Translations under genes and position numbers: made by a program
Part shown: positions 1-8,254 of the stretch, piece by piece
Layout: each line of letters begins with the position of its first letter
How positions within the stretch are numbered: the first letter of the stretch is position 1
Source: Alphaproteobacteria bacterium MarineAlpha11_Bin1
GTDB taxonomy: Bacteria; Pseudomonadota; Alphaproteobacteria; MPNO01; UBA830
Length of the DNA stretch: 64,000 nt
Direction: 5' to 3'
NCBI GenBank assembly: GCA_002937455.1
Contig: PTJZ01000007.1
Span: forward strand, 107,491-171,490
Notes under the pieces: model-generated
What the model was told of the DNA's origin: nothing
The model's input: the letters and a program-made list of their open reading frames with translations, nothing else
Database searches by the model: none

Positions 1-186
1 ACAAAACATAGTCTGGATCTAAAGATAAGAATTTTTGGAACAGCTATCGATTCAGAGTTACCAGCATAGGTGTCCAGTTATCGTTTGACCATTATAAAAC
101 TATCTTACGCCGGGCGTTTAAGGCAACGCGCGCGGCGTTATAAGGTTAAAACGGTCTTTAGCAAAAAACTTTGGCCTAATACGTTT

Positions 187-399
187 CTAGGCAATGATGT
201 CGGGATAAAGCTTGGCCTCTAACTGCGCGATTTGGTCTTTAAGAATAAGTTTTCGTTTCTTTAGCCGTTGCATTTGAAGCTGGTCGTAGGGTGCACGTTC
301 GTTCAATCGCGCGATCACGTCGTCCAAATCTCGGTGTTCAAGCTCCAACTCACCGAGTTCCTGACGAAGCGTTTCCTGATCACTCATTTTTGTATTCAC
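187..399 (-). CDS. DUF465 (YdcH-like) small helical protein
   Basis: A 70-residue, highly charged protein predicted to be all helix: an N-terminal helix rich in Glu and Leu, then a Q-M-Q-R-L-K-K-R-K-L turn and a second helix. That layout and length match the DUF465/YdcH family, whose biochemical role is unknown; members are common in alphaproteobacteria. I chose the GTG at 399 because a GGGAG ribosome-binding site lies 5 bases before it. The ATG at 387 (protein beginning MSDQ) has no site at a usable distance, and a TTG at 411 is also in frame. The gene stands alone on the minus strand. The 186 bases between it and the window edge show no gene. Family call is fairly sure; function is not known. 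Confidence 0.8.
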   Translation of the reverse strand: MNTKMSDQETLRQELGELELEHRDLDDVIARLNERAPYDQLQMQRLKKRKLILKDQIAQLEAKLYPDIIA

Positions 400-442
400 T
401 TTGGCTCCCAAAATCTTAATGAGGATAGCAGAAATACGGACC

Positions 443-462
443 CTCTGTCAGTTTTGACAGAG
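443..462. repeat. Perfect 8-bp inverted repeat
   Basis: CTCTGTCA and TGACAGAG face each other across a 4-base GTTT spacer. There is no T-run on either side, so it does not read as an intrinsic terminator. It lies between the divergent DUF465 and TIGR02444 genes and contains a TTGACA (454-459) that could be a -35 box for the plus strand, although no good -10 follows at 17 bases. An operator is possible. Confidence 0.3.
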
Positions 463-642
463 CGTTTACTTCCCAAAAATAAATTCTTTAGGATCAACGT
501 AGGGAATATTGATATATAAATGGGCGGCAGAGATTCTGGCTGCCTTCGTGCTATAATACGAGCCGCTATAGTCCGAACGATTGTGGAGTACAGGTGTTAC
601 GTGTTCTCTGGAGGACGCGGTGGGTAGTAAAATAAAAGTTTG

Positions 643-671
643 GTTGTGGCGGATTATTTGGCGGCCACAAC
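643..671 (+). other. Leader hairpin directly before the TIGR02444 gene
   Basis: GTTGTGGC (643-650) and GCCACAAC (664-671) form a perfect 8-bp stem with a 13-base loop that ends 3 bases before the start codon at 675. No Shine-Dalgarno sequence is visible at this start, so the stem could affect initiation. A TATAAT at 552-557 upstream could be a -10 box, but no matching -35 was seen. Confidence 0.25.
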
Positions 672-674
672 TTT

Positions 675-1268
675 ATGATGGTTGCCACAATTTTGGTCCA
701 AGCGGAGACGGATTTGTCTGACTTTCCTGTTCATCCTTTCTGGGACTTTTCTCTCGACGTCTATATGTCTGATGGCGTCGGACAAGCTTGTCTAGAACTG
801 CAGAACGAGCACCAGCTAGACGTTAACATTTTGCTATATTGTATGTGGGTAGGTGCATCCGGTCGAGGTTCCCTGACCGTTGCCCAAATGGCGGCCGTGA
901 ACGAGGCGGTGAACGAATGGCATCAAGATGTAGTTCGCGCTCTTAGGGCTATTCGCGTGAGGATGAAACGGGTTGAAGGAGCCACGCCTGAGCCTCTAAC
1001 AGAATCTCTGCGTCAGAGTATCCAAAAGACCGAGATTGATTGTGAGCATGCGGAACAGCTAATGCTGGCTGCCTCAGTTGATCTCACCGCAGATAATATC
1101 AAAACAATCTCTGACCGTTTAGCCGATTCTGTCTCAAATATTTCCATCTATTTCGCTGGATTCGGTAAGGTTTCCGATGTAGACCGACGAAATCTCACGC
1201 TGATCCTCAACGTCGTTTTCGGCGACTTGACTGCTGAGCAAGTGGAGGCGGCAGCCGTGAAGATCTGA
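675..1268 (+). CDS. TIGR02444 (DUF2390) family protein
   Basis: A 197-residue protein with the family's opening pattern: residues around 20-30 read P-F-W-D-F-S-L-D-V-Y, followed by A-C-L-E-L-Q-N and a D-V-N-I-L-L-Y-C-M-W-V-G stretch near residue 55, then W-H-Q-D-V-V-R-A-L-R. These are the conserved landmarks of TIGR02444, a family of unknown function. The C-terminal half is helical and weakly conserved. Two adjacent ATG codons (675 and 678) could serve as start, with no clear ribosome-binding site. It is a single-gene unit, followed by 177 bases without a gene before the convergent trcR. I know of no assigned function. Confidence 0.8.
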   Translation: MMVATILVQAETDLSDFPVHPFWDFSLDVYMSDGVGQACLELQNEHQLDVNILLYCMWVGASGRGSLTVAQMAAVNEAVNEWHQDVVRALRAIRVRMKRVEGATPEPLTESLRQSIQKTEIDCEHAEQLMLAASVDLTADNIKTISDRLADSVSNISIYFAGFGKVSDVDRRNLTLILNVVFGDLTAEQVEAAAVKI

Positions 1269-1445
1269 AAACCATAGATATTCAAAAACCAAATTTTCGA
1301 TTAAAGAATGTCATTGCGTTGTTTGATGTTTCCACTTTGTAAGTCGGGTGAGGTAAAGAAAAAGTACGCATCCTAAACGGTGAGACTATAGGCGAATTTT
1401 TTAGAGAGCTATCTTCTATACACAGTGCTCTGCGCAAGGACTTTT

Positions 1446-2066
1446 TTACAGCTTGAACTCCGGCATCTGAATTCCGGACGAAGCCTTTGGTTTTTCTTCT
1501 TCAATCGGCGGCGCCTCTAAGGTGGAAGAGTACCCGGCTTTCAATACTTCCTTGTCCAGATCCTGACGGTTACACAGGCCCAAACCAACAGGATCACGGG
1601 CATTAATATTATTCATGTTCCAGTGAGACCGGTCGCGGATGGCGCTGATCGTGGGCTTTGTGGTGCCAATCAAGCGTGAAATTTGTGCATCGGTAAGATT
1701 CGGGAAATGTTTTACTAGCCACGCGATAGCATCGGGTTTGTCGCCCCTTCGGGCAACAGGGGTGTACTTTGGGCCTTTCGTTCGGGACGCGGGTCGGGGC
1801 ACATCGGTTTTGGCTATCGTAAGGCGTTGTGCCGAATCGGACTCGCAACGTTCAATTTCTTGTTTAGTCAACTGGCCATTGACGATAGGATCATAGCCTA
1901 CCATCCCAGGCGCGATTTCGTCGTCCGCGATGCTTTGTACTTCCAATTCGTGTAGGCCACAAAACGCGCCTATCTGGCGGAAAGTCAGTCCAGTGTTTTC
2001 TATAAGCCACACAGCAGTGGCTTTTGGCATTAGCGGTTTAGTACTCTCAAATTGTTGGCGGGCCAT
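1446..2066 (-). CDS. trcR: Cell-cycle transcriptional regulator TrcR (DUF1013)
   Basis: A 206-residue protein that matches the DUF1013 family over nearly its whole length. Visible landmarks are L-M-P-K-A-T-A-V-W-L-I-E-N-T-G-L-T-F near residues 12-30, a G-P-K-Y-T-P-V-A-R-R-G-D-K-P-D-A-I-A-W-L core near 100-118, and a helix-turn-helix-like L-I-G-T-T-K-P-T-I-S-A-I-R-D-R segment near 132-146. DUF1013 proteins are almost confined to alphaproteobacteria, and the Caulobacter member TrcR associates with RNA polymerase in cell-cycle transcription. The last 40 residues are acidic and poorly conserved. The gene is transcribed alone, 47 bases upstream of the stop of the oxidoreductase gene on the same strand. 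The family call is sure; the role here is inferred. Confidence 0.85.
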   Translation of the reverse strand: MARQQFESTKPLMPKATAVWLIENTGLTFRQIGAFCGLHELEVQSIADDEIAPGMVGYDPIVNGQLTKQEIERCESDSAQRLTIAKTDVPRPASRTKGPKYTPVARRGDKPDAIAWLVKHFPNLTDAQISRLIGTTKPTISAIRDRSHWNMNNINARDPVGLGLCNRQDLDKEVLKAGYSSTLEAPPIEEEKPKASSGIQMPEFKL

Positions 2067-2113
2067 AATGAAGTGCTCTCTTTTTCCTTCGGGTTTTCGT
2101 ATCTAATGCCGCG

Positions 2114-3127
2114 TCAGGCATCGTCGTCTACGCATAGTATAATCTTTCCAATATGGTCACTCGTTGCCATCAGCGAATGGGCGTCGGCAGCTTCCGATAA
2201 CGGGAAAGTAGTATAAATCACAGGCTTGATATCGCCTTTTTCAAATAACGGCCAGAGATTCTGCTCCACCGCGTTTGCCACAACCGCCTTCTGAGTGACC
2301 GAGCGGGGACGGAGCGTTGATCCCGTATAGTGTATCCTTTTAGACATTATGGTAGGGATAAAAAGCTCGACCTTGGCGCCCTTTTGTACCGCAACCTGCA
2401 CCATGCGGCCATCCGTTGAGAGGACATCCAGATTGCGAGAGAAATAGTCACCACCCACGATATCGAAAACCACAGAACATCCCGCACCTTCAGTGGCATC
2501 CTTCACCACCTTAACAAAGTCCTCTTGGGTATAGTTGATGGCTCGGGTCGCCCCCAGGTTTTTACAAAAATTGCATTTTTCGGTATTCCGAGCGGTTGTG
2601 TATACTGTAGCGCCGAACGCGCATGCCACTTGGATGGCAGCGGTACCAATGCCTCCAGAACCGCCATGGATGAGGATACTGTCGCCAGCAGATAGTTGGA
2701 TACCGTCAAACAAATTTGTCCAGACTGTAAAGAAATTTTCTGGAATAGCTGATGCGTTTAACATTTCGTAGCCCTTGGGCAATGGCAACGCTAATTGCTC
2801 GGGGACCACGGTGTATTCGGCATAGGCGCCGCCTGAAACAAGGGCGCATACTTTGTCTCCTGGTGAATATCGGCTAACACTTGGTCCGGTCGCAACCACG
2901 GTGCCGGCGAGTTCCAGCCCTGGTATGTCGGTTGTACCTGACGGTGGAGGGTAGCGTCCTTCACGCTGCATGGTATCGGGGAAATTAACGCCGACCGCCG
3001 AATTCCTGACTAGGATTTCACTTTCACCCGGGTGTGGGACCGGACGCGATACCGGTTTAAGCACTTCTGGGCCACCGAATTCGCTAATTTCGATTGCGGT
3101 CATAGTTTCTGGAATGTCGACTGACAT
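2114..3127 (-). CDS. NADPH:quinone oxidoreductase / zinc-free MDR family enzyme
   Basis: A 337-residue medium-chain dehydrogenase/reductase of the quinone oxidoreductase (PIG3-like) branch. The N-terminal GroES-like half has N-S-A-V-G-V-N-F-P-D and P-G-L-E-L-A-G-T-V; the cofactor site is the I-H-G-G-S-G-G-I-G-T-A-A-I-Q segment near residues 150-163. The structural and catalytic zinc ligands of alcohol dehydrogenases are absent, as expected for this branch, which usually moves hydride from NADPH to quinones or other carbonyl-conjugated double bonds. The substrate cannot be read from sequence. The gene lies upstream of trcR on the same strand and diverges from the DUF1192 gene, with a 114-base gap that must hold both promoters. 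Confidence 0.85.
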   Translation of the reverse strand: MSVDIPETMTAIEISEFGGPEVLKPVSRPVPHPGESEILVRNSAVGVNFPDTMQREGRYPPPSGTTDIPGLELAGTVVATGPSVSRYSPGDKVCALVSGGAYAEYTVVPEQLALPLPKGYEMLNASAIPENFFTVWTNLFDGIQLSAGDSILIHGGSGGIGTAAIQVACAFGATVYTTARNTEKCNFCKNLGATRAINYTQEDFVKVVKDATEGAGCSVVFDIVGGDYFSRNLDVLSTDGRMVQVAVQKGAKVELFIPTIMSKRIHYTGSTLRPRSVTQKAVVANAVEQNLWPLFEKGDIKPVIYTTFPLSEAADAHSLMATSDHIGKIILCVDDDA

Positions 3128-3241
3128 TTTGCGTCACGCTCTATTGTGTCGGAAATGATGGTTGCAGGTCTATCGCTTCAAAGGCAAACTGGCAAGTCCG
3201 AACATAGTGGAAACATAGATTGTGAGTATCGGAGGGGCGCA

Positions 3242-3424
3242 GTGGATATAAACGATGATCTTCCCCAAAATATGCCCAAACCCAAACGGGATCTTGATCC
3301 CCTGTCAATCGAAGAGCTCAAGATCTATATCGCAGAGATGGAAGAGGAAATCGAACGAGTGTTGGCGGAAATCGAAAAAAAAGAGGCGCATCGAAGTGGC
3401 GTAGAAGGGTTATTCAAAAAATAG
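3242..3424 (+). CDS. DUF1192 small protein
   Basis: A 60-residue acidic protein with the DUF1192 core L-S-I-E-E-L-K-I-Y-I-A-E-M-E-E-E-I-E-R followed by a helical E-I-E-K-K-E-A-H-R-S segment. Such proteins are found across alphaproteobacteria and have no known function; the sequence predicts a short coiled coil. The GTG at 3242 is preferred because a GGAGG lies 6 bases upstream. The reading frame stays open further upstream to 3146, but that part does not resemble the family. It diverges from the quinone oxidoreductase gene and is followed 121 bases later by rpmE. Confidence 0.8.
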   Translation: MDINDDLPQNMPKPKRDLDPLSIEELKIYIAEMEEEIERVLAEIEKKEAHRSGVEGLFKK

Positions 3425-3545
3425 TATCTCCGAAAAACCAGCATCGATTAAAGCGTTTACAGTTTCGTATAGCAATTCTAACCGTTTTTGTTGCAAACCT
3501 GCTCAGCCTTCCCTATAAAACGCGCTCTTTTACGGGAGAATTGCG

Positions 3546-3770
3546 GTGAAGAAAGATATTCACCCGGATTATCACGAAATAGAAATCGTGATGACGGACG
3601 GGACGACTTATACCACGCGTTCCACCTGGGGTGCGCCGGGCGATACCATGAAGCTGGATATCGATTCGAAGTCGCACCCAGCCTGGACGGGGGGGTCGCA
3701 ACGTCTTGTTGATACGGCTGGGCAGGTGGCCAAGTTCAACAGCCGCTTCAAGGATCTCGGGATCGGGTAA
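3546..3770 (+). CDS. rpmE: 50S ribosomal protein L31
   Basis: A 74-residue bL31. The N-terminal [10 protein letters not shown] and the internal [10 protein letters not shown] and S-H-P-A-W-T-G segments are the family's signature. The two CxxC pairs of zinc-binding L31 are missing, so this is the cysteine-free (C-minus) form, which works in zinc-poor conditions without a metal. L31 sits on the large subunit and bridges it to the small one. The stop codon lies inside a short inverted repeat (ATCGGG/CCCGAT around TAAA). It is a single gene between DUF1192 and the convergent OmpA/MotB-like gene. Confidence 0.95.
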   Translation: MKKDIHPDYHEIEIVMTDGTTYTTRSTWGAPGDTMKLDIDSKSHPAWTGGSQRLVDTAGQVAKFNSRFKDLGIG

Positions 3771-3843
3771 ACCCGATTGACGAGTTGTTTGGGCACGTCT
3801 CTCCGCGGCGCCTTTTAGCATACCAGACAGACACTATTTTTAA

Positions 3844-5163
3844 TTAACGCTGGGTCAGCTTGAATTCAATCCGCCGGTTGCGGCGATGTGCGACCTCATC
3901 GCTTCGCTTATCTAGCGGCTGGAATTCTCCAAACCCAGCAGCCATGAGGCGTTCCGCCGGGACCCCCCTAGAGATGAGGGCTTTCACAACCGCAATTGCC
4001 CGACTAGAAGATAGCTCCCAGTTTGATGGAAACTGCCGAGTCCGGATCGGCCTTCGGTCTGTATGTCCATCGACTCTGAGGACCCAATTAAGATCGGCAG
4101 GGATACGCAGCGAAATCTGTTTCAACGTTGCCGCGAGTTTCCCTATCTGATTCTGACCATCGGGGTTTAGCTCGGCCGAACCTGAAGGGAACAATACTTC
4201 AGACTGAAAAACGAACCGGTCGCCGACAACGCGGATCCCGCTGCGCTTACCCAACGCTTCGCGTAACCTACCAAAAAACTCCGACCGATACCGAGCTAGT
4301 TCCTCTACTTTGCTGGCAAGCGCCTCATTAAGTCGTTTACCAAGACTGATAATTTTTATGTTCTGAGCAGCAGCTTTTGCTTCGGACTCTTCGAGTGCCA
4401 CAGTCAGTCGCGCTAGTTGTTGGCGCAACGCTAAAAGTTGCCTGTTTATTGCTTTAACCCGTTTAAGGGCGTCTTGGCTTACCCGTTCTTCTTTGGTCAA
4501 GTCGTCGCCGATCCGTTCTGCCTGCGCGCTTAGTTCTCGAATTGTCAGATTCTTTCCCTGAATTTCTTTTTGCGCTAGTGCCGAACGTTCCTGTTCGCCG
4601 GCAAGCTCAGCCTTGAGTTCCTTAGACTGATCGCGAAGCGCACCTAAGGATTTGTCTCGTTTGGTGATGATTGCCGCTAGTTGAGAAACTTTCTTTTCGA
4701 GTTCGGTACGAACGGCTTTTAGCGCTCTGATATCCCGATTGATTTGAGAAATTTTCGCAATCTGCACTTTGATCTTATCTTTGTCAGCAGCGACGGTCCT
4801 ACGCGCCGCTGCTAGGTCAGCCTCGAGTGCATCGCGCTGTGGCAAAAGTTCGGCAATCTGGCTAGATAATTGCTCACGCGTAGCCGTCGACGTCTGCAGA
4901 TCGGAAGCAAGGCGTGATATTTCTTCTCTAAGGTTGGCATTAGTAGACCTTTCCAGAGACAGGACTTCAGACAACTCCGCGATCTGTCGGTTTAGCCGTT
5001 CCAGTGCCTGATTGCGACCAGACAGAATCTCGCCAAGGAAAAACTGGGCTAGAGTAAAAACCATCAACAAAAAAATAATAATGATCAACAAAGCCGAAAG
5101 AGCGTCGACAAACCCTGGCCAAATATCGAACGTCTGCCTCTTTCTTCGAATGGTTCCCGGCAT
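3844..5163 (-). CDS. MotB-like membrane-anchored OmpA-domain protein
   Basis: A 439-residue inner-membrane protein with three parts. A single membrane helix (about residues 18-40) starts with P-G-F-V-D-A-L-S-A and carries an aspartate at the position used for proton coupling in MotB, ExbD and TolR. A long coiled coil follows (about 45-280). The C-terminal OmpA/MotB peptidoglycan-binding domain (about 305-439) has L-F-P-S-G-S-A-E-L, V-D-G-H-T-D-R-R-P-I and R-N-R-R-I-E-F. It is the third gene of a minus-strand set, 15 bases after the MotA-like gene, and is probably its stator partner. No flagellar genes are present in the window. The pair resembles stators that are neither flagellar nor Tol; the process it powers is unknown. 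Confidence 0.8.
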   Translation of the reverse strand: MPGTIRRKRQTFDIWPGFVDALSALLIIIIFLLMVFTLAQFFLGEILSGRNQALERLNRQIAELSEVLSLERSTNANLREEISRLASDLQTSTATREQLSSQIAELLPQRDALEADLAAARRTVAADKDKIKVQIAKISQINRDIRALKAVRTELEKKVSQLAAIITKRDKSLGALRDQSKELKAELAGEQERSALAQKEIQGKNLTIRELSAQAERIGDDLTKEERVSQDALKRVKAINRQLLALRQQLARLTVALEESEAKAAAQNIKIISLGKRLNEALASKVEELARYRSEFFGRLREALGKRSGIRVVGDRFVFQSEVLFPSGSAELNPDGQNQIGKLAATLKQISLRIPADLNWVLRVDGHTDRRPIRTRQFPSNWELSSSRAIAVVKALISRGVPAERLMAAGFGEFQPLDKRSDEVAHRRNRRIEFKLTQR

Positions 5164-5178
5164 AGATTTTCTTTACAG

Positions 5179-6327
5179 TTAACGTCCGGATTTATCAGCA
5201 ATTGCTGCAAGCGTGCGAGACAGGACGCGGATTTCGCCTCGGATTTCCTGGGCCAGTTCTGTACGCCCGTTGGCTGTATCTTCTAGAAGCCTAACTAAAT
5301 GTCCGTCGATGTTTCTCAGATATTCGCGCATATCGTCAGCACTGTTATCGCTTGGGTTGGACTTCGAGAGTGTCGTTTCGATGCGTGAAAGAACCGGTGT
5401 GAGCTCCATCTGGCTTTCTGCCAGCCGCGCCATAAGGTTCTGCTCAGCCTTCATCATGTCTGTCAACGTACTAAGACGTTCAACCAAGCCGGTTATGCTG
5501 TTGTTGGCGCTAATACGAGAGTCTTCGCCGCGCTGCAAGGAGCGTTGCAGGTTCTCTAAGCCATCGGCAGTTTGCTCGAGCAAAGCCTGAACGTAGGCGG
5601 GGACTGCATGTTCACCGTCTGCTGATAGGGCCCCTGAAGCAAGACGGGTCTGACCAGATAGCCAATCTTCAAGGTCGTTATAAAATCTGTTTTGTGCTTG
5701 GCCTGCCTGCAGTTCTAAGAAACCCAGTATCAGCGAACCGGCGAGACCGAACAGAGATGATGAAAATGCAGTACCCATGCCCGACAAGGGCGCTTGCAGA
5801 CCGGCTTTGAGATCATCGAAAACTGGACCTAATTCCTTGGATCCAACCGTTAGGTTGGCTATGACTCCACCGACCGCGTCAATGGTCTGGAGTAGTCCCC
5901 AGAATGTTCCAAGAAGTCCGAGAAAAATAAGTAGGCCGATTAGGTAGCGCGAGATATCTCGTGACTCGTCTAGCCTAGCACCAACCCCATCGAGTAACGA
6001 ACGCATTGACATCGCCGACAGGCTAAATCGTTCACTCCGCTCGCCGAGCATCGACGCCATCGGTGCCAACAGACGGGGATCCATTACGCTGGATGTGGGT
6101 GGCTGCCCCGCTCGGTAATTTTCGAGCCATGCTACTTCGCGCGTGAGAACAACAACAGTACGAAATATATACCCAATGCCGAGGACTAGGACTCCTAGGA
6201 TTAGACCGTTCAATGCAGGATTCGAAATGAAGGCATCACGCATACCTGAAAATAGGGCTATAGCCACGGCTGCGACCGTGCCCAGAAAAATAATCATTCG
6301 GATTAAGTAGCGCCGCGGATTGGTCAT
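5179..6327 (-). CDS. MotA/TolQ/ExbB-like proton channel protein
   Basis: A 382-residue membrane protein with four predicted membrane helices at about residues 8-27, 33-55, 128-150 and 188-212. The last two carry the family pattern G-L-L-I-F-L-G-L-L-G-T-F-W-G-L and G-M-G-T-A-F-S-S-S-L-F-G-L. The C-terminal 170 residues form a cytoplasmic coiled-coil-rich tail, much longer than in TolQ or ExbB. It is followed after 15 bases by a MotB-like OmpA protein, so the two probably form an ion-driven complex acting on the periplasm. The window holds a separate true tolQ, so this is not the Tol channel. ZorA of the Zorya defence system has a similar layout, but no zorC, zorD or zorE gene is nearby. Confidence 0.8.
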   Translation of the reverse strand: MTNPRRYLIRMIIFLGTVAAVAIALFSGMRDAFISNPALNGLILGVLVLGIGYIFRTVVVLTREVAWLENYRAGQPPTSSVMDPRLLAPMASMLGERSERFSLSAMSMRSLLDGVGARLDESRDISRYLIGLLIFLGLLGTFWGLLQTIDAVGGVIANLTVGSKELGPVFDDLKAGLQAPLSGMGTAFSSSLFGLAGSLILGFLELQAGQAQNRFYNDLEDWLSGQTRLASGALSADGEHAVPAYVQALLEQTADGLENLQRSLQRGEDSRISANNSITGLVERLSTLTDMMKAEQNLMARLAESQMELTPVLSRIETTLSKSNPSDNSADDMREYLRNIDGHLVRLLEDTANGRTELAQEIRGEIRVLSRTLAAIADKSGR

Positions 6328-6380
6328 CCTTTTGCGAACCCCGTCAGAATTCTGGTTGGAAAAATCGCATCTCTGTTTAG

Positions 6381-7247
6381 TCAGCGGGCAGTAATGATGA
6401 TATCGATCCGGTCTGGTGGTCCACCATCAGACTTTTTACCCAACGCTCGAACGTCAATACGCGTACTACGGATACCCTTTTCAATTAAGCGGGATCGCAC
6501 GGCCAGCGCGCGCGAAAGAGATAGGCGCCGAGCCTGACTCGGTGTCTGACTGCCGCCACCCGCATAGGCGAGTAGCTGCAGCCTTAAATTTCCGTCCCTC
6601 TTGAGAATTTGGACGACTTTGTCGAGCTTTGTGTTCGATCGCGCGGCTATCTCAGCGGATCCAGTGCCAAATGCGAGACGGAATTCCTCGCTTGGCTTGA
6701 AACCACCGGTTAGAGAGCGCCTCTGTTTAGGCGGAGGCGGCAACTTTGCTAAAGGCCTGGATAGCTTCATCGGAGGCGGCGGCACCGCTACCTTCGGGGT
6801 GATGGCAGTTGTATGCTGCGGTGGGGTTTTAGGCGCAGTCGGCGTTACGGTTCGACGCTTGGGTAGTGATTTCTTGTTGTTTCTTGCGTGGGCGGGCGTG
6901 GTCTCTTTTCTTTCTTCGGTGGGTAGTTTGAGGTGAACGGTACTGGTCGAAGTCGAAGTCGAAGGCGGCTTAGGACGGGATATCCCGATTGATGTGAATT
7001 GCGACCGCGCTGGCTGGCGGTTATTCGGCATCAACAACGATCGCACAGACGGGTGTAACAGCTTAGGCACCGTTGGCGCAGTCCCAAGCTGATTAAGAAC
7101 GCTGAGGTCGACAGATACTGCCTCGGAATGACGTTTGCCGATCATCGTTTGTGCCCCGGCCGGGTCTGTCGCAGAAATAGTGAGGCCGATCATTATCGCC
7201 GTCGCGGCCCGCGCATATCCTAAAAACTTCGGAGTCATTTTTTTCAA
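6381..7247 (-). CDS. Secreted Pro-rich OmpA-like protein
   Basis: A 288-residue exported protein. Residues 1-33 look like a Sec signal peptide ending A-G-A-Q. Residues 70-190 are proline- and lysine-rich and probably unstructured. The C-terminus (about 188-288) is an OmpA-like fold with L-A-F-G-T-G-S-A-E-I, R-L-S-L-S-R-A-L-A-V-R-S-R-L and R-I-D-I-I-I-T. The peptidoglycan-contact pattern (D-G-H-T-D in the classic family) is degenerate here: the equivalent stretch reads L-L-A-Y-A-G-G-G. It is first in the set with the MotA-like and MotB-like genes (53 bases before the former), so a periplasmic accessory role in that machine is a reasonable inference. Function is otherwise unknown. Confidence 0.7.
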   Translation of the reverse strand: MKKMTPKFLGYARAATAIMIGLTISATDPAGAQTMIGKRHSEAVSVDLSVLNQLGTAPTVPKLLHPSVRSLLMPNNRQPARSQFTSIGISRPKPPSTSTSTSTVHLKLPTEERKETTPAHARNNKKSLPKRRTVTPTAPKTPPQHTTAITPKVAVPPPPMKLSRPLAKLPPPPKQRRSLTGGFKPSEEFRLAFGTGSAEIAARSNTKLDKVVQILKRDGNLRLQLLAYAGGGSQTPSQARRLSLSRALAVRSRLIEKGIRSTRIDVRALGKKSDGGPPDRIDIIITAR

Positions 7248-7374
7248 CCCAAGCCTATTAACCCGGAAATTCTACGGAGGCATGCACACCCCGTAAAACT
7301 AATCTAACCTAGGGGGACCGCTCGAACAACCAGTTTGGTAGTAAATCAATCGAGCAACCCATTGAAATTAGACG

Positions 7375-8196
7375 TCATTCTATGAGCTGTAATTTTTCAT
7401 CTCGTACCGCTTCCATCAAAAGTTTGCGCAGCGGATCGTATAAACGCTGATTAGTGGCAATGATCGAGTTACCGTAAAGCACAGAATTTCGGCCATCGAT
7501 CTCACCGACCATCCCGCCCGCTTCGCGTACGATAACTATGCCGCCAGCTATATCCCAGGGTGAAAGACCAGTTTCCCAGAAACCTTCATAACGCCCTGCT
7601 GCGACATAGGCGAGGTCTAACGCAGCCGATCCTAACCGCCGCACGCCGGATGTCCTTTTCATGACTGCATTTAACATGACCAGAAAGGATTTCTTGCCTA
7701 TGCGGTCGCCGAAGGGAATGCCTGTAGCAAGGAGAGAATCTGCTAAATTACCGCGTTCGGAGACCCTGAGTCGGCGGCGATTCAGAAACGCCCCTTCGCC
7801 GTTTTCCGCCGAGTAAAGTTCATCTCGAATAGGATCATATACGATGCCGGCAAATAGCTTTCCGTCACGTTCGACCCCGATTGAGATGGCGAAATGAGGT
7901 ATACCGTGCAAAAAATTGGTAGTCCCATCAATGGGGTCAACGATCCATCGTTCGTCGCCTTCTTCGGCTTTGACCTCACCCCCTTCCTCCATCAAAAAGC
8001 CGAAACTTGGCCGCGCCTTCGAAAGTTCCTCGTAAAGAATTTGCTCTGTACGTCGGTCGGCTTCAGTAACGAAATCACCTGGACCCTTTCGGGATACCTG
8101 GAGTTGTTCGACCTCCCCAAAATCTCGCACCAGCCGCCGGGATGCTTTTCGAGCCGCGGCCTCCATGACATTTATAAGTGGTGTAGGCAACGACAT
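7375..8196 (-). CDS. suhB: Inositol-1-monophosphatase family protein
   Basis: A 273-residue member of the inositol monophosphatase family, Mg2+-dependent phosphatases that hydrolyse sugar phosphates. Metal-binding motifs are visible: G-D-F-V-T-E-A-D near residue 37, E-E-G-G near 72, W-I-V-D-P-I-D-G-T-T-N near 83-93, and S-P-W-D-I-A-G-G near 212. In Escherichia coli SuhB also binds rRNA antitermination complexes; whether that applies here cannot be told. The gene lies between efp and the OmpA/MotA-like set on the minus strand. The gap of 127 bases before the OmpA-like gene suggests that set may have its own promoter. Confidence 0.9.
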   Translation of the reverse strand: MSLPTPLINVMEAAARKASRRLVRDFGEVEQLQVSRKGPGDFVTEADRRTEQILYEELSKARPSFGFLMEEGGEVKAEEGDERWIVDPIDGTTNFLHGIPHFAISIGVERDGKLFAGIVYDPIRDELYSAENGEGAFLNRRRLRVSERGNLADSLLATGIPFGDRIGKKSFLVMLNAVMKRTSGVRRLGSAALDLAYVAAGRYEGFWETGLSPWDIAGGIVIVREAGGMVGEIDGRNSVLYGNSIIATNQRLYDPLRKLLMEAVRDEKLQLIE

Positions 8197-8254
8197 GGCA
8201 ACAAGTGTCTTTCGATTGGTTGGCTGGCGAGGGTTTACGCCTGCAGGTGATAAT

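Noticed and set aside
3771..3843. Intrinsic terminator after rpmE
   Set aside because: The ATCGGG/CCCGAT hairpin covers the stop codon but no T-run follows it.
3844..6327. Zorya anti-phage defence (ZorA/ZorB-like layout)
   Set aside because: Only the MotA-like and MotB-like components are present; neighbours are suhB, efp and rpmE, with no ZorC, ZorD helicase or ZorE nuclease gene.
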